64,000 bases of DNA from an uncultured Clostridia bacterium (GTDB taxonomy: Bacteria > Bacillota > Clostridia > Christensenellales > UBA1242): the NCBI GenBank assembly GCA_937896905.1, contig CALBOE010000002.1, positions 83,128 to 147,127 of the forward strand, given 5' to 3'. The stretch's first letter is position 1; each line of letters opens with the position of its first letter. The translations under genes were made by a program, and so were the position numbers. Positions 62,244 to 64,000 of this stretch are shown here, in pieces. Under the pieces are notes generated by a model that saw nothing but the letters and a program-made list of their open reading frames with translations, ran no database searches and was not told the DNA's origin.

Positions 62244-63278
62244 CTATTGGCAAAAAAACATAATACCAAACACAATAGCAATTATAAAAGCAAGTGCAAA
62301 GAACACAGTTAGCAACACCTTACCGGCACTGGTTGGAAGTTTGCCAACATTTCCGTTTTGCCCGTTCATAACTGCTTTATACTGTTTTCCCTTGTTTGTT
62401 GTGGAAATAAAATACACCGGCAACAAGCAAAAATTATATGTTCTAATAGGATACTCAGTACGTAAAGTCAACTCTTGAATGTGGTCGCATTTATATTGCC
62501 TTAAAAGAGATGTTTCAATGTCTGTTTTAATGATATTTTCAGCAACTGCAACGCATTCATTAAACATTTTGTCCTTATATTCTAACATATACCCTGAAAT
62601 AAAGTCATCTTCGAAATCAACTGCTTGGGCATAGTTAAATGGCAAAATGCTTTTCAATTCCTCTTGTGTTAGATTAGAGTTGGCTTCAACTGCCAAATTA
62701 TCGTAGTTTTTTTCGAACACACCAGAAACAGTTTTATACTCTGTTCTAAACTTTCTTTCGCCCTTTGAGTTGGTATATTCTTTGCTGTAGGTAAACGTGC
62801 CATGATAGTTACTTGAAACGCTCATATCGAACACAAAAGCGTTCACGTAAACACCTTTAACATCTTTTTCTGTAACATTTTTAAAAATGCGCTTGTTGGC
62901 ATAAAATCGCTTACTAACTGCCAATTTGAATTTTTTTAAAGCTTCTTCCTTGCCAAAAGAAAAAGGAATAACGCTGTCTATCGCCATTAACTTTTTCTTA
63001 CTGCTAACACTTACCGCAGGGCTTCCGCAATATTGGCAAACGCTTTCAACTTGGAACTTAGGGAATATCACATTTGCCCCACAACTTAAACACTTTGCAC
63101 TTTTAACAGCACTGGCAAGTTCTACACCTTCTTCCCCCATAACCGCAGAAAAAGGTTTTTTGTTAAATTGATAATTATATTTAATAGGAAAAACGGAACC
63201 GCAACTGGAACAAACATTTCCCTTATTCTCTGGGCTAAAATTAACCTGCCCACCACAATTTTCACATTTACATCTCAT
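62244..63278 (-). CDS. zinc-ribbon protein with C-terminal membrane anchor
   Basis: The 344-aa protein has two zinc ribbons: CENCGGQ..CSSCGS (residues 5-27) and CLSCGAN..CQYCGS (63-84). A beta-rich middle domain has YHGTFTYSKEY and RTEYKTVSGVFE, followed by one membrane helix at the end (about 320-342). Similar bacterial proteins are annotated only as zinc-ribbon or TFIIB-type zinc-ribbon proteins; the function is unknown. Confidence 0.75.
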   Translation of the reverse strand: MRCKCENCGGQVNFSPENKGNVCSSCGSVFPIKYNYQFNKKPFSAVMGEEGVELASAVKSAKCLSCGANVIFPKFQVESVCQYCGSPAVSVSSKKKLMAIDSVIPFSFGKEEALKKFKLAVSKRFYANKRIFKNVTEKDVKGVYVNAFVFDMSVSSNYHGTFTYSKEYTNSKGERKFRTEYKTVSGVFEKNYDNLAVEANSNLTQEELKSILPFNYAQAVDFEDDFISGYMLEYKDKMFNECVAVAENIIKTDIETSLLRQYKCDHIQELTLRTEYPIRTYNFCLLPVYFISTTNKGKQYKAVMNGQNGNVGKLPTSAGKVLLTVFFALAFIIAIVFGIMFFCQ

Positions 63279-63334
63279 AGTAATATTCTAACAAATAAAC
63301 AAATTTAATGCAATATTTTTAAGTCCTAAATAAC

Positions 63335-63360
63335 GAAAAAGAGCACTAATGTGCTCTTGA
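63335..63360 (-). terminator. intrinsic terminator of the 109-aa gene
   Basis: Minus strand stem AAGAGCAC / GTGCTCTT, loop ATTA, then TTTTTC. Confidence 0.85.
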
Positions 63361-63370
63361 TAAAATTTAG

Positions 63371-63700
63371 TTATACTGTTGTATTATTGCCATCTTCTAT
63401 CTCATCAGTTTCTTCTGGAATTAAAGACTCTACAATATCCATTAATCTCTTATAGTCTGCATTTTCTACATCCGTAGCAAACTGAAAAATACGATAAGCG
63501 TTTCCAGTTTTAATAATGGCTTCTTGCAATTTATTAACATCTGCACCAACAATATTAACGGCAAATAAAAGAATTGCTTCAGCAACGTTTGATTTAATAA
63601 TTTGTTCTTCTGCTTCGCGAACCTTATCTCTGTATGCTTTACAATCACCAAATGTGCAATAACAATGATGTAACCTTGCAACAATCATCTCGTAATCCAT
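63371..63700 (-). CDS. small helical repeat-like protein
   Basis: The 109-aa protein begins MDYEMIVARLHHCYCTFGDC. Start is ATG after GGAGGGT; the open frame upstream overlaps the promoter. The body (about residues 35-90) has SNVAEAILLFAV then LQEAIIKTGNAYRIFQFATDV-type helical units (cited in part). This resembles residues 25-75 of the 220-aa protein after rseP. Function unknown; the tail is acidic. Confidence 0.6.
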   Translation of the reverse strand: MDYEMIVARLHHCYCTFGDCKAYRDKVREAEEQIIKSNVAEAILLFAVNIVGADVNKLQEAIIKTGNAYRIFQFATDVENADYKRLMDIVESLIPEETDEIEDGNNTTV

Positions 63701-63722
63701 ATATACCCTCCAATATGTGTTT

Positions 63723-63751
63723 ATCTTAACATAATAATTACACCTTGTCAA
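63723..63751 (-). promoter_or_regulatory. promoter of the 109-aa gene
   Basis: Minus strand: TTGACA, 17-bp spacer, TAAGAT. Confidence 0.75.
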
Positions 63752-63915
63752 TACATAAAGGCATGCCAAATCGAATGTAACGAACGATTGGCAGGGCCAC
63801 TTAAACAATCACACAAAATTAATCTTATACTTAATATGGACTGAAAATCGAACTCAAATCGAACTCACTTAAACACTGCGCTAGTTTTTTTGAATTATAC
63901 ATAGTAAACAGCAAA

Positions 63916-63943
63916 CAAAAAAACACCACAATATGTGGTGTTT
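63916..63943 (-). terminator. intrinsic terminator of the tRNA-Thr transcript
   Basis: Minus strand stem AAACACCAC / GTGGTGTTT, loop ATATT, then seven T, right after the tRNA 3' end. Confidence 0.85.
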
Positions 63944-63944
63944 G

Positions 63945-64000
63945 TGGAGCTAGTGAAGGGAATCGAACCCCCAACCTGCTGATTACAAGTCAGCTGCTCT
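63945..64000 (-). tRNA. tRNA-Thr (anticodon TGT), 3' part
   Basis: The minus strand shows D-stem end, anticodon arm CTGACT-TGT-AATCAG, T loop TTCGATT, acceptor 3' strand CACTAGC, discriminator T and encoded CCA. The 5' end is beyond the window. Confidence 0.9.

Noticed and set aside
63846..63870. Direct repeat of ATCGAACTCA near the tRNA-Thr
   Set aside because: Two short copies only, with no gene or structure attached; probably chance or a tRNA-related remnant too short to support.

Overview
This is an AT-rich chromosomal segment from a spore-forming Firmicute of the class Clostridia. By eye G+C is about one third. It carries spoIIIAA-AH, the spoIIAA-spoIIAB-sigF cluster, spoVAC-AD-AE and yunB. 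It also has Gram-positive gene orders (rseP / polC locus / rimP-nusA-ylxR-L7Ae-infB-rbfA-truB) and a Bacillus-type LexA box on lexA. It does not match a named species I can recognise, and an uncultured gut-type Clostridia lineage is the likeliest source. The genetic code is standard.

Layout. 0-5.7 kb: trmFO (5' cut off), hslV, hslU, tcdA, a thioredoxin, then a cysteine desulfurase with a degenerate NifU/IscU-like partner and a 59-aa membrane peptide. 5.8-20.9 kb: ruvX and a DUF1292 gene, then the translation/envelope block rpsB-tsf, frr-uppS-cdsA-rseP, a helical unknown, a polymerase-less PolC remnant, the rimP-nusA-infB-truB operon and efp. 21-25.6 kb: the complete spoIIIA operon. 25.6-30.8 kb: asp23, nusB, xseA/B, proS, a frameshifted galE and an unknown. 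30.8-42.4 kb: rpsT and a class A PBP (both minus strand), murI, and miaB-mutS-mutL-miaA-ynbB.

42.4-43.4 kb is a gene-free stretch of about 1 kb with a perfect 14-bp inverted repeat, DnaA-box-like sites and repeated motifs. Spot counts of G and C suggest the strand skew switches there, which fits a replication terminus. A single tyrosine recombinase of the Xer family follows serS, and its promoter contains a copy of the arm motif of that inverted repeat. I read 42.6-45.9 kb as a candidate dif/Xer terminus module. It is the most interesting item in the window.

46-50.7 kb: lexA with its operator, and a PadR-type regulator fused to a membrane domain ahead of an ABC transporter pair. 50.8-64 kb is mostly minus strand: rnhA, tRNA-Trp (plus), rny, a second cysteine desulfurase with thiI, yunB and spoVA genes. 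A large plus-strand gene of unknown function separates spoVA from the sigF cluster. Then come a zinc-ribbon membrane protein, a small helical protein and a partial tRNA-Thr.

Gene expression looks very compact. Two terminators carry the next promoter's -35 box in the hairpin loop. Four genes have a -10 box ending exactly 6 nt before the ATG, so their transcripts are predicted to be leaderless. The rimP/nusA leader can form two mutually exclusive hairpins, one of which hides its ribosome binding site.
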